From contig CACRXP010000662.1 in assembly GCA_902702965.1 (NCBI GenBank), forward strand, positions 268,758 to 332,757: a stretch of DNA of 64,000 nucleotides, in the 5' to 3' direction. The stretch is from Spirometra erinaceieuropaei (lineage: Eukaryota; Platyhelminthes; Cestoda; Diphyllobothriidea; Diphyllobothriidae). The translations under genes and the position numbers were made by a program. The stretch's first letter is position 1. Each line of letters starts with the position of its first letter. The notes under the pieces were generated by a model that had not been told where the DNA came from, searched no databases, and saw only the letters and a program-made list of their open reading frames with translations. Positions 12,864 through 24,714 of the stretch are shown piece after piece.

Positions 12864-14548
12864 CAATGTTCTTTGCAATGAACCTGTCAGGATACCCGTT
12901 TTCTCGAAGGAAGTCCTGGATTTTTCTGAGCTCCTCCTCGATGCTATCTGTTGAGCAAATTTTTCTTGCTCTTTGTGCCAGACATCGGACTAGATTTCGT
13001 TTTTGTTGGAGGGGTACGAAACTGACAAAGTTCGTGTATTGTCCAGACCAGGTTTTCTTCCGATAGACGCTTCTTCGGACACTGCCATCAGGTCTCCTGC
13101 TTAGAAGAACATCTAAGAAAGGGAGCGAACCGGCCGTTTCGATCTCCAGCGTGAATTTGATCGACGGATGTGCCTGATTTGCCGCATCTAAGAGGGTAGC
13201 TACGTCGGTTTCTTGCAAATATATCATCAACGTAGCGACCGTAATGTTTAAGCTTATCGATCTGATCGCTTAGTTGGAATCGCTCTAATTTGCCCATGAA
13301 GACATCTGCTAGGAGAGGTCCAAGGGGTGAGCCCATAGCAACGCCGTCTACTTGTCTATAGAGTTGGTTGTCGAACAGGAACTGCACATTTAATGTGCAT
13401 TTTAGTAACAGTTCCTTGAGTGCCTTCGTCGGGAGTCCTATTTCCTGCTGACTGGCAGATAGAAAATCACAGATGTAATCAACTGTCTCGGTGACCGGAA
13501 CGTTTGTAAAAAGTGATGAGACGTCTAGCGAGAACATCACCATGCCATTGACGTTAAGGTCTTTGATGTCGTCAATGAATTCAAAGGTATCTCGGTAGCT
13601 GCGTGGTGCTAGCTGACGCTGTACGGGCTTGAGTTTCTCTGCTAGCCACTTTGCTATCGCATGATACGGAGAGTTTCGCATGTCTAGGATTGGACGGACT
13701 GGCAGGCCTTCCTTATGGATCTCAGGTAGACCATATAGTCGAGGGATATGTGTGCCAACTGGTCGGAGGTGTTCTAGGTCACGGTCGGTTATATGACCCC
13801 CTGTGTGGAGCCTTCTTAAACAGTCAGTCAGTTTCCTCTCTACTTCTTCCGTGCAATCCTTTTCTTTGTCTACCTTCCTGAATTTCTTCTGGTCTGATAA
13901 TATAGACTGTAGCTTCGCTACGTAGTCCGATCTGTTCATTATAATGACGCCTGTTTTTTTGTCCGGTCTAGTTACCAAGATATCTTTGTTCTCTCGAAGT
14001 TCTTTTAACTTTTCCACATGTGCTTTTGTCAGCAATCCCCGGCTTTTTGGCCCCTTGTTCAGGTACTGATAACTGCAATTCACCAATGTTGATTTTAAGT
14101 GTTGGATACTGTCTGTGGAAGTGGGCACTAGATCATAGGTTTGGTTCCATAGGTTCTCGAACTGAGTTTCCAATTCTAACTGATTAACTTTTCGACGAGG
14201 TATGCAAAACTTAGGACCAAGGGATAATGCTTCAAGTGATGTTTTATCAAGTGTCATATAAGAGTGGTTATGCACGTACCGACTTGGATCTTTCGGAAAC
14301 CGTGATTGTGGTTTCATTTCATGTACACTTCTAAGGAGCGCAGAACTTTTTGCCTCTCCGCGTTTCCTTCCTATGGATTGAGTGTAACTGTCGAACTCTT
14401 GTCTTTCGTCGTCTGTCAGGGTGTCTAGGACGGTTGTGCGTTGACCCACGTGACGCTCCAGTTCTTCTATCTTTACAAGGGTACTTTCCAGTTGATTCTC
14501 AGCGTATCTTTTCAGAGTTTCTGTGGTAAGAACTGTACGGCTACGTTC
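12864..14548 (-). pseudogene. Penelope-like element reverse transcriptase, frameshifted
   Basis: The minus-strand frame is open from 14548 (after TAG at 14551-14549). Reading order: an N-terminal helical region (LTDDERQEF), TRPDKKTGVIIM at about 13977-13942, RLYGLPEIHKEGLPVRPI at about 13744-13691, motif A FSLDVSSLFTNV (about 13527-13492), motif B DGVAMGSPLGPLLADVFM, and motif C YVDD at 13234-13223. All three catalytic aspartates are present. Just after YVDDIF, near 13212-13217, the frame shifts; the thumb region then continues in another frame (LPFLDVLLSRRPDGS, VYRKKTWSGQYTNF, and a RNLVRCLAQRARKI block) until the gap. The reverse transcriptase class and this thumb signature are typical of PLEs. 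No clear ATG start: the frame begins with GTG or earlier, so an upstream exon or decay is possible. The enzyme would copy the element's RNA at nicked chromosomal ends. This copy is dead unless the shift is a sequencing error. Confidence 0.9.
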
Positions 14549-15130
14549 CTATATAACTGTACTGGCCCGACGAGAATTTATCGAAAGCTACGTATGCTCG
14601 CCAACTCGTCTTCTGATTACTGTTATGGGAATTTTGGCAGATGTTGAATAATCCATAATGACCCAACTGTGAAAAACTCGGGCCTCGAGGAGTTATGTAC
14701 CATGGCATACGGATGTGTTCAGTTGAAGGCCATTCATTATGACACCTTTATTATGACGTCCTCTGGCCTTCACATTTAGTGTTTGAACCTTGCATTTTAT
14801 TATTTTCAGGAAGTGTTCTGTCAACTTAGGTAAACATGCTATCGATTTCGGAGTCAGTAGGAAACCTAATTTTGTTCGTTTTTACCGTGTAAGACTTAAA
14901 AAAATGGTTAAAGGCTCTTTAGCTCCAGGGCCGCAACATCTCAGATTTGATTGAAATTCCGAAATCCGTAATGCGTACGTTTCAGATTAAATGAATGCTT
15001 CATTACGTTGATGTTTATGAAAAGTGAAAGCCTTGGTCACCACCGATCATTTGTAGGCGCAGCACTGAATTGGAACGTTGTTAATAAGACCGGGCAGATT
15101 CCGGTGGCGATTATGCATCGTGGTGACTTA

Positions 15131-16101
15131 CAGTGGGTGGGCTAACTCAAGAAATCTCAACAGAAATCCTGAAATGCGTTTACGTTTCGAAAAGCTTGAT
15201 TAAATTGAGTTGTAAAACCAATCATTCTGCAGTATAAGTCTATAATAATTCAGCTAACCTAGGATGCCGGCTGTTGAACAAACTTCTTGCGACTGCACCT
15301 AAAAACCATACTCCGCAAAACTGACTACTTACGTAGCATGCATTTTTCTCCTTGACTTTCGATGCCCTTAAAGATTCAATTACATTTCGTGGAAAACGTG
15401 CATAGAAATATTCATTCCTTCATTCAGTTTGCAGATAATTGCGTCTTCTTTCAATTCTATACTCGAAGAAAGGGTATAATTTGACTTTATAAAACCTTTC
15501 CCATTCCCGAATAATCTTGAGCACGAACTGCCGTTATTCTTGCATTCAGGGTTACCAAATTGCAAACCGTAAAATTTCCGCATATGAAAAACCATACATT
15601 AGTCTACGGTATTAAAAGGAGACCATATGGGGTTTCATAAAAGTAAGCAGTTGATTTGGGCCATGTTGGTAACTTTACGAACTACGTTGGTAAATGCAGA
15701 GACATTACGTTTTATGAAGAGCTAGTTAATGGTATTCAAAAACCTCATAATAAGAAACTTTTTTTAAACCGCATTATACTTTTTCTTTGAGTGTGGAATT
15801 GAGAGAAGACGTAATGTTCTACTGAATGAGCAAAAGAATGAATATTTTTGCACATTTTTTTCGTGAAATGTAATTAAATCTTTAAGCGCATCGAAAATCA
15901 GTGAAAAAATGCATGCTACTTAAGTCGTCATTTTTTGCGGAATAGAGTTTTTGCATGCTGCCCTAAGACATTTGTTCAAAATACGGCATTCTAAGGTAAC
16001 TGAATTCCTATAGACTTATGCTGTATGATGATTGGTTTTACGAATCCACTTGATTAATCTTTTGGAAACGTAAATGCATTTCGGAATTTCTGTTGACATT
16101 T
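15131..16101. repeat. Foldback element F1, near-complete, inside repeat B
   Basis: Left terminus CAGTGGGTGGGCTAAC follows TA at 15129-15130. The left arm (15131 to about 15600) returns inverted from about 15620 to 16101. The right terminus is cut short where F2 begins. The minus-strand frame 15380-15595 lies in the arm and ends in a peptide resembling those of other F1 copies. Confidence 0.7.
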
Positions 16102-16683
16102 CAGATTGGCAAAATTGAGAGATCCGAGTTGATAATTTGAAGGAGAAGAAGGGCTCTTCAGAAACAGGTTTATTTAAATGCTGAGGTTTCAAAGAGCTTG
16201 GTCGGCTCTCAATTGTCAAAGCGTAAAATGCACTTAATCGATCAGAAATTTAATTTAAAGTGACATGTTGTGCTGATCAGCCTCACAAACGTAGAGCTCA
16301 GGACCAAACAACCACACCGAACTTAAGAAGGCCATAAGGAGATGGCTTGACGCTGAATTTACTCGGTGAAGAAGCACAAGAACCGCCAGACCGACAACCC
16401 GACAAAGGTTCAATCAGCTCCTCTGGACGGAGTGGTGACTCACAAAACACACAGGCAAAACGCCCGTCAACCATCTCTCGTGAGGCCGAGGTAGCGAGAG
16501 GCTGACCAACACAACATGTCACTTTAAATTAAATTTCTGATTGATTAAGTGCATTTTACGCTTTGACAATTGAGAGCCGACCAAGCTCTTTGAAACGTCA
16601 GCATTTTAATAAACCTGTTTCTGGAGAGCCCTTCTTCTTCTCCTTCAAATAATCAACCAGAATCTCTCAACTTTGCCAATCTG
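16102..16683. repeat. Foldback element F2, copy in repeat B
   Basis: Partner of 10549-11157. Left end CAGATTGGCAAAATTGAG, right end reading inverted CAGATTGGCAAAGTTGAG. The central part lacks a short piece present in copy A (near 10955-10975). Confidence 0.65.
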
Positions 16684-17619
16684 AATATGTGGTCATATGC
16701 GATGTTGTTTAAAGGACCTTACAAATCTCAGAATGACCACTAAAAATTAAACTAGGCACAGTGAACCGCACAAAAATACACGACGCAGTCATTGTATGTT
16801 TTACATGACACTTATTCACATTCTGAGACGCATGATAAACCAAGGTCGAACATTCATACTACTTAGTATTCTTATTAATATTAGTGACGTTACTTCAGCC
16901 GGCGGGAGAAAAGGAAATTTCGAAACTGGCAACCTTATGTGACTGAAATAAACCCGGACTTTACTATGCAGGATAATCAGTATCCCAAAGCCGCTTTCAA
17001 ATCAACGACTAATTTGGGAATTTCACCTAATACTTCATGAGATCTACCAGACGGTATCGACATGGCTGCCGTATTATCGCATTTACGCCACCATTTGTTT
17101 GCTTAAACAGCAAAGTAAAGTGAGACTGAATCTAAATCGGTTGATGTCGACAAAATGGTTTTCATCTATGGCAGGATAAAACGAACGACCCAACTGACGA
17201 TAGATGGTGGCAGGATTCGGGCATTTCGGTTCAGTGTTCCCTGTACCGTGCTTAGTCCAAAGGCTCTTGTCCTAACTGTTTTCCAGTAACCATGAAATTT
17301 TGTATTAGCAAACACTCAATACTCAGTTTTCCATAGAAATTTATTCCATGAACCAAGTCATATGTTTTATGGGTCCATCTAATATAAGGAGTTAAATAAA
17401 TGAGATAGACTTAATAAGATAATTTCTTTTTACATAAAATGCCGACTTTTAGTTCATTTGTCACAAGATCTGAATGACAGCGTTATTATCAAAAAACGTT
17501 GGCCATCATGTCTTTAACAAAATGTCAACATCTAGAACTTGCAATTTGGCTTCATAAAATCTAGTAATAACGCAAAAGAGAAAGTCATTCTACAATATCT
17601 GCAATTCACTGACGAATAG

Positions 17620-18333
17620 TAATAATGTTGAGGCAAGTCTAAAAAGACCTAACCAATGTACAAGTGGCCATGAGTTTACGACCGGGGAGCATTGTTCCAA
17701 AGAGTAGTTGTGTTTAGCAAAAGAGCTAAACATCTATGAATTGTGCAGTATTGCAAATTGTGGTCTTCCATATTGACACCAACTAAAAGAGGGCAATCTT
17801 CTATCATTTAACTACAATAATAAACAAATGCAATGCCACTTTACAGGTATTATGTCGTATTTTTAATCCGAAGACTACCTTAAAGCATTTACATTGTCTT
17901 TAGGCCATCGGGGGAATAATTTGTTATTTACATGAAAAATTTTTACTTTATCGCTTTTGACCAAGATCAACCTCGAAATGACATCAATAATAAACATGTC
18001 CTCAGCATCCAAAATAGGAAATTATAGTGTTTTATTCGCGTCGTTAAAATTCCACTTTATTATGCAAACGAACAGAAAAGACTTTTTCTTGGAAAACAGG
18101 AGGGCCGTGAACAATCATTTTCCATTTAAGCCTAAAGGCAGATGTTTAGAGAAAATTTCCCAGGGTTTCGGTACATCTAACTGCAGGACCTCATAATACG
18201 CCACAGAATGGCTAAAAGATTTACAGTTAAATCGACTCATTAATTTAATCATTGTGTGTTTCGCGCAAAACGTCCTTGCTAAGAAGAAAATTTGATAGGG
18301 GTGAACACTGAAGGCCTTATCGAAATTTCTGAT
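17620..18333. other. Non-coding, downstream of galactosyltransferase
   Basis: Low-complexity, AT-rich sequence with only short frames. It should include the 3' untranslated region or the downstream flank of the minus-strand gene at 18494-20150. Confidence 0.4.
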
Positions 18334-18339
18334 TTTATT
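18334..18339 (-). terminator. Candidate poly(A) signal of the galactosyltransferase
   Basis: AATAAA on the minus strand, about 155 nt past the stop codon. Position is right for a cleavage signal, but the hexamer is common in sequence this AT-rich. Confidence 0.4.
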
Positions 18340-18493
18340 CTGAAGACAGTCTTTGAAGTCTCTGCACAGCAAGTTAGAGAGCCAGGATAGAAACTTTCAT
18401 GCCTCATGCACGTTGGCTATAAATTCATCGAAATGGCGAAACACAAAGGAATGTGAATGGGGCAAAAGGCTTGTGTGGGAAGATATTAGTAGA

Positions 18494-20150
18494 TCAAACA
18501 GACACGAGAATCCAGACAAATAAGTCATAGTCAATTCTGCTAAGAAGCTGGTAACGCGTTTGATTAATTCCATCGTTTCTCCAACGAGAGGTAACATTCT
18601 TCTCAGCAATAAGCTTATATCTTTCACCGTTTTTGTCCCGCGGATGAGTCGAGTCGAATTCGTCGAAAATTCCATCAATACTTGAAGGTCGGTCAACCGT
18701 AATATTGTTTAATCGTACCCGGATTGCCAGATCATCATCCTCACCTCCCCAGCCGTAGAAAATATTTGAAGCTCCATTAATCTTTTCGACATGATCCCAT
18801 GATAAGGCTGTAGCGGCTCCCAAAAATCCCCTGTATAGCCTAAAATGAAACACGCGTTCGTTTATTTGCATAAAAGTAGACGTTTATAGGAAAATAACAT
18901 CGAAATTTATTACTTGCTTCTATTTAATGTAGCTCCATCGTTTGGCCTGAGTTTGAGGATGTAGGACTGCGAACTTTCTTTCTTTTGAAAATACGGTTCC
19001 AGTAATGGTTGTTTTTGAGAGGTGAAACTTCAACATAATATCACAATCATTTCCCGGAAATAAAAATGTTCATATAACAGCATATTTATTGTGTAATGAA
19101 CATGTGACAGCCAAAAAGCCCTTAAATGACAATTTTCTAATCATACTTCGAGACAAAACGCGACAGATACTCTGAAGGTTGCCCATGGTTTTGGGAAAAC
19201 AACTGACGCTCCAAAATTCAAAAAATAAAAGAACCCCACTCCAACGGGCCTTCCAGCCAGTGGATTTTCAGTCGTCCTCTTACTTCTTTACACCTAAGGC
19301 TTTTTGGTTAATACCGCAGAAATCTTGCAAAGACAATTTAGTTCTCATGTTACAATTTAACTATTTTTGGGTGGACTTTGTTTGCTTTCTTATCTTGGGC
19401 ATCGCAAACACTTCTGAAATAATCTCTAGGCAATTGAACAACCAGAAAAAATCACGACAAAGTTCAGCCACCAAAAAAAGCAGTCCAACCATCAAAAAGC
19501 ACATATTCTCACCATCTTGTTCCATTGTCAGACCGGAATGCGGTTGCCAGCTGTCGAACGTTTTGGCCACATTCGTAGACAGTAGAAGACGAAGTTGGCA
19601 CCTTGTCGACGTCGTGGAAGATGAAGCAGTCTATTCCATGCAATCGGTCACCGGGAGCGCTTTTTCTTATTTCCTTGACAGCGACATTGAAGAGCTTGGC
19701 CCGATTGAATGCTTGATGACCGGCCTGCTCTGTGATAATTATGACATATTGCCTTCTCTGTGTGCTGAGAAATGGCAGCATACGCGTGAGAAATTGGAAC
19801 AAATGTCCCGTCCGATTCCTGTAGGGCACAATAATGGCCACTTTCTTGCTTTCCGAAGTAAACGCCGATAGCGGTGTTTTCCTTAACATAATGTTATTTA
19901 TTTGACTTAATTCATAATTCTTCGCTGGTTGTTGAGGATAAAATGGCATGGTGGTATTGATTACACTGCCAACAGAGTTCGCCCATAGTCGGTCTAAATA
20001 AAAGGACATGTTTCCAATAATTTTCAAATTGGAAATGTTGATCAGTGACGCCAGTGGATCGGAGCAGTAATAATAAAAGTTCAGAACGATGACCAGAAAG
20101 ACTATCGAGGATGCGCAGATAAACAAGCGACGGTTGTTTGCTCTTGCCAT
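18494..20150 (-). CDS. Beta-1,4-galactosyltransferase family protein (GT7), two exons
   Basis: Exon 1 is 20150-19513, exon 2 is 18839-18494, intron 673 nt. The donor is TG|GTGAGA (19512-19511) and the acceptor TTTTAG (ends 18840); joining restores one frame of 327 codons with a split Trp213. I start at the ATG at 20150 because the upstream frame start is only GTG. Type II membrane topology: short basic N-terminus, membrane segment at about residues 9-28, luminal stem, then catalytic domain. Family marks: VPYRNR 108-113, FNRAKLFNVA 148-157, DVD 180-182 (metal-binding DxD), Cys175 and Cys194, NGASNIFYGWGGEDDD 234-249 (acceptor and catalytic loop), and HPRDKNGE later in exon 2. It should transfer galactose (or GalNAc) from UDP-sugar to terminal GlcNAc in the Golgi. 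Several N-glycosylation sequons occur in the stem. Length suits the family. The opposite-strand frame 19179-19871 is a shadow. Sugar specificity cannot be told from sequence. Confidence 0.9.
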
Positions 20151-20165
20151 AGTTGGGGTTAGCAC

Positions 20166-21589
20166 TAGGCCTCAATTACAGTCAGCGAAAAAGTTGCCTT
20201 TCTCTACGAAAAACCCAGCCGTGTGTAGTGCAGCCGTCTGATGCTAGTTGAAAGAACTCGATGACGGCGCAGACCGCGACTTCGAAAATGCGGTATTACT
20301 GGTTAGTTGGAAGATTACGACGCTATATATACAACACTACGTTCGCCGTATTCCCAAGGCGAAAACATGCAGATTACGTCATCTGCGCGCTCGTTGGGAT
20401 AACGCGTTCGGATCCTGCAGACTCGCCTTTTATGTGTGAGAACGCATTTTTGTTGGTGAGTGTTCGTCGCGATATGTTAATTTTAAGTGAAATGGCGATC
20501 TCATCGGGCTCGATTGGCTGTGTAGAACTTTTCGGACGGGATACTGGGCTTACTTCCTGCTCACAATATTTCGTGTAAGTACTCTTTTCCTTTAAAGGCG
20601 GGTAATTTTCGCATACACAATGGTCGCTTAGGGGATTCGTGTTCTTCACTTATTATTAACATATTTACAGAAGAACTAATGAAATATTACTTGTCGTTGG
20701 AAATAGCCCTTACAGACTGCCGTCTATGACTGACCACTCGAACAGTTAAAGATGCATTGCTGTGTGTGTTTATTGTTTATGCCTCAAGACCAACAAGGCA
20801 TTTAGCGATCCGAAAGATTTAAGTATTTAAAAACAAGGTAATGTAAATCTGTACCATCGTGTTTTCGCTAACAATTTATACTAAGCCTTGAGAAAACAGG
20901 AGTTTTCATATTTAATTCAAACCAACCCTAAAAGCATGGTGCCTATTCAACTTGGACAACACCTGCAATTAATAACTGATTCTTTGCATGAATCCGACAT
21001 CCGGTAGTTGGCCATATATTAGCAGATTTGCGCCCGAAAATAAAAATTGTTTTTCTTAATAAAAAACTTAAGTATTCATTCGTGGACCCCATTGACGTTT
21101 TTATGTCACACCGTACCAATTCTTCGCCATTAGTGTAGGATACAGGTCAAATTGCGTAGCTGATGCGGAGACACATTTTTGTTCTGTCAATGTTCACTGC
21201 CTTCAAAAATGACTACACAATTTACCAGACGATAGTTAAAGTGAGAATCGTTTCATTTCAGGTAAAGGTTTATATTCTGTTACACAATAGAAACTTACGT
21301 ATGTAGATAGAACGAGATTACCGATAACGGCTAGGGTTATGGAATTGTCATTTACGGCATTATGCTGTGGTCGGCAAAAGTTAGCTAACATAGGCCACAT
21401 GGGTATGTAAAACGCGATCCTTCACCAAAAGTGAAAAAAACAATTCAGGTATACCAAATGGTTGGCAAATATTTTTCATAAATGCCTATATATATGACAA
21501 ACGTATTATACTGTTCTTCCGAAATTGGTACCGATTAAAAGCCAACTGTTTCGTTGACAGTCTGCCGCTGCGTGATACAGTTTTCAATC
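20166..21589. other. Upstream region of the galactosyltransferase, no gene seen
   Basis: Should hold the promoter and any 5' untranslated exon of the minus-strand gene, but I see no clear core promoter. The frames at 20248-20649 overlap on both strands and have no recognisable content. Confidence 0.4.
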
Positions 21590-21800
21590 CCCGCCAACAG
21601 TCAGTTCAGTGTTCGTTCATCATGCGAGACAGAACAATTCTGGGCTAGCAGATCCAAACACCCGACCACACTGATGAGGGAAACAAGGACGTTTCCGATA
21701 CGTCAGCACAAATGCAATGTGGTTCACGGGATCGCCTCTTTTTCTACTTCGTTTTCCATTGGGGATGATAAACCGAATCAATATATAATGATAGAGATGC
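21590..21800 (+). repeat. Hairpin-bearing repeat H, copy 1
   Basis: Matches 24490-24712 along its length: GCGAGACAGAACAA, a hairpin block, then a pyrimidine-rich stretch and TTGGGGATGATGAA leading into AT-rich sequence. No coding frame is shared. Because it carries the same hairpin plan as PLE 3' ends (see 21671-21106 block annotated separately), it may be a non-autonomous relative. Confidence 0.55.
21671..21706 (+). other. CTGANGA-stem-GAAAC hairpin in repeat H
   Basis: CTGATGA (21671-21677), one base, stem GGAAAC (21679-21684), six-base loop, GTTTCC (21691-21696), GATAC, then GTCAG (21102-equivalent at 21702-21706), which can pair with CTGA at the start. Same architecture as 24590-24626, 36685-36720 and 61820-61855. 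Confidence 0.6.
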
Positions 21801-21884
21801 GTTCACCGATCGTTCTTAGGGAACTCAATCGGATTCGAGAGAGAGTACGCAAGGTCAAACGGAAAGAATGAATTCTGTAAGAAC

Positions 21885-22090
21885 GGACAATGAACGCTCA
21901 CCTCTACCATTGTACATTACTGATCGAAATCGACAAGAAAACGGGCCCGTCATTCAGTTGTAGAGGCGTTGGTCGCGGGAGGAAGCCCTTGGTGTTCCAC
22001 ACCCCCCGATTGGGTATGACTGACTGACGACGGCTAGTAAGCCAAAATGGCCATTTTAGTCTCCCTTGTCTTTGTCCGTAATAAAATTCT
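21885..22090 (+). repeat. tRNA-headed SINE, copy 1
   Basis: Shares with the other copies the order: 5' leader (GCTCACCTCTACCATTGTACATT), GACAAGAAAACGGGCCCG, a tRNA-like part, then the body GGGTATGACTGACTGACG and the tail TCTCCCTTGTCTTTGTCCG followed by TAAT. The tRNA boxes are decayed here, and part of the B-box region is missing. Confidence 0.55.
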
Positions 22091-24059
22091 TCATACTTGT
22101 ATATATAAAGCGAACGATTTTAGAAACTATTTAATGCTGAACATTGAATCGAGTCTCCGGGACAGGACTTTCTTAGGGCCAGTCCAGAAGTTTAAATGAA
22201 CATTTGAGTCGAAGACAATCACCTACTGTGAAATAACCGCGTAATGTCGATTCTGCAAACAAGAAGAACTAAGAGTAGAATGAAATGCATATGGCAAGCA
22301 CATTATATCGTACTTCTGCCACAGGCGTCACTCATTTTATAGAGGATGCTTCTAGGCGAAACGGCGAACGCTGACTACCGTGTCCAATGCGGGGCCTGTG
22401 AGTCGAATTGCGTTGGTGAAGACGGCTAGACACTGGCATCACTGAGTCCATAAGAGCAATGAGAAGGATGGGCCAGCGCTCGTTGCTGGCGAAAAACTGT
22501 GATGTCTCCGGACACACTCTCACATTTCAGTACTCCGAAATTCTAGGCCGTGATATTGAGCAGACAGTCAGGAAAATACTCGAATCCTAGCACGTCGTAC
22601 CAACTTCCATCAAACGCTGCGACTAAGCGTGCGGCTCAATCAACGGACGAGAGGGCATTCAGTCAGGAACACGGGCGCAAGTGAACCCAGTTGACGCCGA
22701 AACACCGATTACGGAGGTCGCCAGCTTGACATGAAGGGAGACACCGGCAACGGCTCAGCAACCATCCGGGGAGCAGCAAACAGGCAAACGAGGGACGAAT
22801 ATGCGAAATTTGGGTCAGGCAAAACAAATGCCGACAAGGCGGACGAGGTCAATGACCGCTGTCATCCGTTCACCGCTGTCCAACGAGAAGAGGGCAAAAG
22901 GCATCGACCAGCATGGCAGCCACTAATTTTCCCCCGTCAGCGCATCTCGCATGAATAGCAGTAGGGAGGAGAGCTCGCCGGCATGCACAGCACCCGTAAA
23001 TACTGTCAGGTCCCGTACAGAACCTTACTCCGACAATGGAAGCTTGTATGCTTTTGAGACGTCAGGCTATTAAACCCATGACTCCCGTGACCGGCACTTA
23101 TTCCTGTTTGTGTCTTAAGCGTACGCGCAAATCCAATTCATTTACAACTGCTTCGACAACCGTGGGCTACCGAAGAGCTGGTCAGACAAGTCGCAGGTAA
23201 ACACAGAGTCCCTTCAAACTCGGGAACAATGTTGTTGTCGGGCGACATTACGCAGAAGGCAAACTAAAACTGTCAGCAGTTTTGTGGGTGTTACGGGAAT
23301 TAGTGCTAACAACAGGTCTGCTTATCCCTCATTTGGATTTAAACTGAAGAGACGTCTGCGTCAGGTTCTTCGGACTCCAATCAACAGATGCCGGTCAAAT
23401 AAAGCTGATTTCCGGAGCACTAGCATCTGTATGCGCTATTCTGGGAAAACAGTTGAATAGACTTTTGATCCGGTTTCCAATCGCATTTTTAGAGGCTATC
23501 GCCTCTCACATTCTTAGCAAACTTGAATATTCTCGCGGTCAGGCCTTTGTATTAGGAAACACAGAGATGGGCCCGTAGCCACGTGGCAAGCCCACTAACG
23601 CCATCAGGGATCACACATAGAAGAAACGTGCATCAGTGTTACTAGACGATTGTTTTTTGCATAGCATACTTAGAGTCGCACATTAGTGCTGCGTTTGGAT
23701 TGGAGCTTGGCGGATTACGTATCAGCAACTGAGCCAATCCATATAGGAAAACAATTACACACATGCAAGATGCGAGGGCATGCCGACGTCGTGAGTTTGA
23801 TATCAACTTAGCTCACGTTTTTTTGTCGTTAAAAAGCGATGAGGCGAAATGCCACCGAGAACTTTTTTTGTAAATATTGTTTTCGATATTATAGAAGTTC
23901 TCGAATTGGAGACTGCGTTTGACGTCAGTCCGCGCGTACGCTTTATTGAAGTCGGTCGCTTATCATAGGGAATTGACAGTAGTTGGGAAATTAAAGTCCG
24001 GTTTAGATAAACGGGCTACTAAAGCACATATAGACAACCGGTTATGAGTGCAAATAAAT
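22091..24059. other. No gene recognised; more GC-rich than surroundings
   Basis: About 22560-22960 is relatively GC-rich with a 75-codon plus-strand frame (22731-22958), but no motif I know. Probably unrecognised repeat sequence. Confidence 0.35.
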
Positions 24060-24074
24060 ATATATATGTGTGCA

Positions 24075-24400
24075 AAATGACATACTGGACAAAGACAAAG
24101 TAAACCGAAATGGCCATTTCTGGTTAATTTGCCATCGTCAGCCAGTTATAACCAACCCCAAAGTGTGGACCATCTAAGGCTCGATCCCGCGGTCTGTCGT
24201 TTAGAAGTCCATCGTCCCTAACTACTGAGCTAGTTGTCCTGACGTATTCGATCTGCAGTGTACAACGATGGAAGGGCGCTCACCTATTCTTTCTGCCTAT
24301 ATAATACGCCGCTGCGTGACCACTGGTTGGGCGCGAAAGAGAACCCTAAGTCATAACGGAACAAGTGAGTTCCGTAAAACGACCCTTGAGGTCCATTCCT
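24075..24400 (-). repeat. tRNA-headed SINE, copy 2
   Basis: Minus-strand copy: reading the reverse complement, a tRNA-like A box (TAGCTCAGTAGTTAG) near 24225, a B-box-like GGATCGAGCC near 24180, then the shared body and TTTGTCTTTGTC tail near 24095. The 5' leader block (GAGCGCCC…ACGATGG in plus orientation AAGGGCGCTCACC) extends to about 24400. Confidence 0.55.
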
Positions 24401-24489
24401 TTATCGTACGTGGTATATATATACGACAACCGGTCAAGGGGCAGTGGTCACAGGAGCGCGCCATCGGCCACCCGCGGAGGGACCAAAGC

Positions 24490-24712
24490 CAATTCCCAGC
24501 CAGAATTCGTGCGTCAGGCATGCTTATCACACAAGACAGACGGCGAGACAGAACAAATCCGAGCAAGCAGGAACGGACACCCCACCACTCTGATAATGGA
24601 AACGAGGATTTTTCCGAAACGTCATCACCTGTGGTCCATGCACTCTTCCCTTTCTCTTCTTTGTCTTATTTGGGGATGATGAACGGGATATATATATATA
24701 TATATATATATG
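24490..24712 (+). repeat. Hairpin-bearing repeat H, copy 2, ending in (TA)n
   Basis: Second copy of the repeat at 21590-21800. It contains the hairpin at 24590-24626 (CTGATAA, stem GGAAAC with TTTTCC, then GAAACGTCA) and ends in a (TA)12 tract at 24688-24711. Confidence 0.55.
24688..24711. repeat. (TA)n microsatellite
   Basis: One of five (TA)n tracts between 24.6 and 26.0 kb; others at about 24938-24954, 25032-25053, 25534-25550 and 25975-25992. They sit at junctions between the inverted units. Confidence 0.9.
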
Positions 24713-24714
24713 AC

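Larger units (their letters stand above)
14632..17619. repeat. Long direct repeat, copy B (flanks the PLE)
   Basis: Same-orientation partner of 9557-12059, about 3.0 kb, beginning at ATTTTGGCAGATGTTGA and matching up to CAATTCACTGA just before 17619; beyond that point copy A is lost in the gap, so the true right edge may lie further on. Relative to the minus-strand PLE it is the upstream repeat and would contain any promoter. Confidence 0.75.

Noticed and set aside
11973..13230. Long frames of 300-399 codons on both strands
   Set aside because: Most of their length is N. Only the part at 12864-13230 (minus) is real PLE sequence.
19179..19871. 230-codon plus-strand frame
   Set aside because: Antisense to exon 1 of the galactosyltransferase and its intron; no family resemblance.
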